Of a stretch of 64,000 nucleotides of DNA, positions 61,301 to 64,000 are shown piece by piece. Source of the stretch: Viscum album (taxonomy: Eukaryota; Streptophyta; Magnoliopsida; Santalales; Viscaceae); the NCBI GenBank assembly GCA_963277665.1, contig OY728160.1, positions 44,438,605 through 44,502,604 on the forward strand, written 5' to 3'. A program made the translations under genes and the position numbers. Positions within the stretch are counted from its first letter, which is position 1; each line of letters begins with the position of its first letter. The notes below the pieces were generated by a model. The model saw only the letters and a program-made list of their open reading frames with translations. It was not told the origin of the DNA and ran no database searches.

Positions 61301-64000
61301 TGTGATCATAAATGACAATAAAAAATTCTACACATAAAATAATTTTTTTATGAGTCATTAATAATTATAAAATTCTTGGTAAGTTGATGTCATAGACACA
61401 CATTAAAAATTAAACATTATTTATATTTTATATTAGAATATGATTGTATTAATAATTCAATCATTGGTTATTGTACTTCTAGAAAATACATGTTTCTAAA
61501 AAAATCCATAAGAAATTATCAAAATATATACTGATAATGAAGGTGTAACATATCATTATACTGTATAATTATTGAATAATAATACAATAAAAAGGATATA
61601 GACATATATAATATCAACTTTTATAATACTATTTAAGGTTTTTTTTTGAGAAATTAAAAGAAAAACCATTTATATATTAAATGGCATTTCATTAAATGAA
61701 ACAAATATTAAATAATGTCCCATATAAATTAAATTTGGGAACCATAAAAATGAAAAAAATTTCATTAGTAATAATGGTTTTAAAAAAGTAAAAATTTATT
61801 TCATTCTGGAAATATTAAAAATAATATTCATTCTGAACTATTGTAAAGAAATTCAAATCCATAAAAGATGAAAGATACAAAAAAAAACCTATAAAAATTT
61901 TCCATTTATAATTTTAAAATGATATTAAAATACAATTTTAAATATACCTAAATAATCAAATATATATATTAATAGAATCCACCATAATGAAATTTAAATA
62001 ATTATGACATAGTGGAGAGGGATTCCTAACTACAATTTAAATATATGGCATGCTCCACATACAAACATCATTTAGATATATTAATGCACCAAATGTATGC
62101 TAAATGTTATGATGATTTGTATAGATCAAAACTAACTTTTTGAGACATATATGTTGGTTTTTTTAGTGAAAGAGGACATATAATTACTCCTAATAGAATT
62201 TTAAATATAACAAACCCTGAATTTAATGTGATATTGGAAAATAAAATGTTACGGTATTGGTATATTTTGAATCTAACTTCCATAAAATAAATAACATGAT
62301 ATAGAATTTTAAATAAAATTAATAAAATAAAATAAAATTATTATATATTAAATATGTAATATAAAAACAATATAGTAGATGATAGTTATGGATGCTAAAC
62401 ATTTCTGAGTAATCAAAAAATCAAGATGAGAGAACCCCAATGTATACTCTCAACATCCATAAAAACCCATTAAACCTAGATACAATACACATAACCCTAT
62501 CATTCACTTATTTTTATCCTTATCTATATATATCACCATTTATAATATTTAATTATAATCCTTCATTTCATATATATTATTTTGTTTTTATTTAGTTTGA
62601 ACAATTTATGTTTGTTGTTTTTATATTTTTCACCGAAGTATCATATTTGAATTTTTGATCCTCATGATGTGTTAAAAATTTCATCCTCACAATATATTTT
62701 AGTTCAATGTAATAAATATTATTACATTATTAATTTATCACAATATTCATTTGATTGATAATATGAGTATGGATTTTGGTAATTGAATCCCTTATGAGAT
62801 TGTATTGGGAAATTTAGTTATAAAAAGATGTTAATTTCATAATATGAAATAATTTTTATGACATCATTATCTAATCATATATGTGATATAATTAAATCCA
62901 TAATATAATAAAGAACAAATTTTAAAACTGTGATAAATATTTATGGTTAATTTAATGATTTTGTTATAATATTCTTCATTTAGGTTATTGAATTGACACA
63001 AACATGAACATAAATTACTAATGAATAAGTGAGAGTATAGAGTAATATAATAGTAATATCATTTCCTCCAAAGAAATATAATGTTACTATAACATAATTA
63101 ATGTGGGTAATATTATTCATAAATTGTGTATATGAGAATGTTATTAATAAATATATTGGAGAACTATATATTTACTTTCATGCATTTATTCCATATCATG
63201 GGATCTTTAAAAATACTGAATTTAATATTCTTTCATTGATGAATAGGAAAAATATAATCTAAAAATTATTTACGGGATAAATAATGAATATTTGTTAAAG
63301 AGTGTTTTGTAGGAATAATTTAGTGTATATAGGGTAGAAAAGTGGCCATGTTATTGGAAATTATTGACTTCCATACTCATAAATTAACATTCCTTAATGT
63401 ATAAGGCTTTAATTTTAAAAATTAATTTGATAAAAAGTTGAAAAATAATAGTGTTCAGATATGATTTGGTTGATAAATTCATCATTCACACATTTATAGT
63501 CATGTTATTATGGCATTTTGAATCATTACCACATTATTCAACCGATTTTTAAATTATTTTAACATGACACTGGAAACTCCATTTTTATTTATGTAACATA
63601 ATTTTATGCCTACAAAAATTTTAAATAATTAAAATATTATGATGTGATGATAATATATTTTTCTTTGATTAAAAAAATATTTTTTATATATGAAAAACTA
63701 AACATTTACTTTAAAAAATTATATATATAGAAAAACTATTTTTATAGATATAAATTTTTACACATTAAGTGTTGTAATAAATATTTCAAATCAATGATTC
63801 AGTGATTGAGATTTATTATATTTACAAATAAATTGAAACTATATAAAACATACAAGATTTAAACATGGTTAATTTAGTTTCATTATGATAAAATACACAA
63901 CAAATTAAACAATTTTTTTTGCAAAATATCAAATTTTGTGAATTAAATTTTTTTATCACATCAATATAAAGTTGTTTATTTATCATTAAAATAAAGAAAT
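58331..64000. other. AT-rich decayed DNA, no gene seen
   Basis: Long tracts of A/T with short AT microsatellites (for example near 61109-61118) and no coding frame above 60 codons. A pyrimidine run CTTCTCCCCCTTAT at about 59360 resembles the complement of a copia PPT but has no partner signals. Confidence 0.5.

Overview
This window comes from the repeat-filled space of a large, AT-rich plant genome, probably a flowering plant. The evidence is Ty3/gypsy chromovirus (Tekay/Del-like) and Ty1/copia sequence, initiator-Met-tRNA primer-binding sites, multi-kilobase LTRs, nested insertions and heavy C-to-T decay. I see no intact host gene. Species cannot be determined from this sequence.

Layout. 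(1) 1-16249 is very AT-rich decayed DNA. It holds a minus-strand copia gag-protease relic (1-2240), one coding-like pseudogene with four in-frame stops (3400-3966) and a copia reverse-transcriptase relic (about 7105-7560). (2) 16250-30771 is the 5' LTR of an old non-coding LTR element ('A'), split by a complete minus-strand element ('L2', 17762-29439) with 4653-bp LTRs and a 2.4-kb interior that encodes only a short gag. (3) 30772-35120 is the non-coding interior of A, itself interrupted by a 1.5-kb retroposon with a 10-bp target duplication (33305-34828). (4) 35121-35306 is a patchwork junction leading into a Tekay-type pol fragment (integrase plus chromodomain, 35300-36859) and its 3762-bp LTR (37116-40877), which carries forty 13-bp repeats. 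(5) 40878-43667 is a second A-type leader with a PBS, and 43668 to about 57090 is an A-type 3' LTR. That LTR is split by a second, younger gag-only element ('L3', 44518-55476), whose left end was lost in a deletion. (6) 57090-64000 is AT-rich decayed DNA with a plus-strand copia RNase H relic (about 58100-58330).

How the parts relate. L2 and L3 belong to one superfamily. Each is an LTR pair around PBS, a mini-gag with CCHC knuckles, a tRNA-like module and a PPT, with no protease, reverse transcriptase or integrase. They therefore must move using enzymes made elsewhere; the Tekay pol fragment shows the kind of element that could supply them. Their LTRs have a clear TATA box. Downstream of it lie a conserved hairpin with a CGTACGTACG palindrome and a tandem array of about 189 bp per unit, each unit combining a small hairpin and a donor-like GGTAAGGG. 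These leader structures, the hairpin-forming 13-bp array in the Tekay LTR and the templated patchwork junction are the most unusual signals here. All identities quoted are hand counts on sampled stretches.
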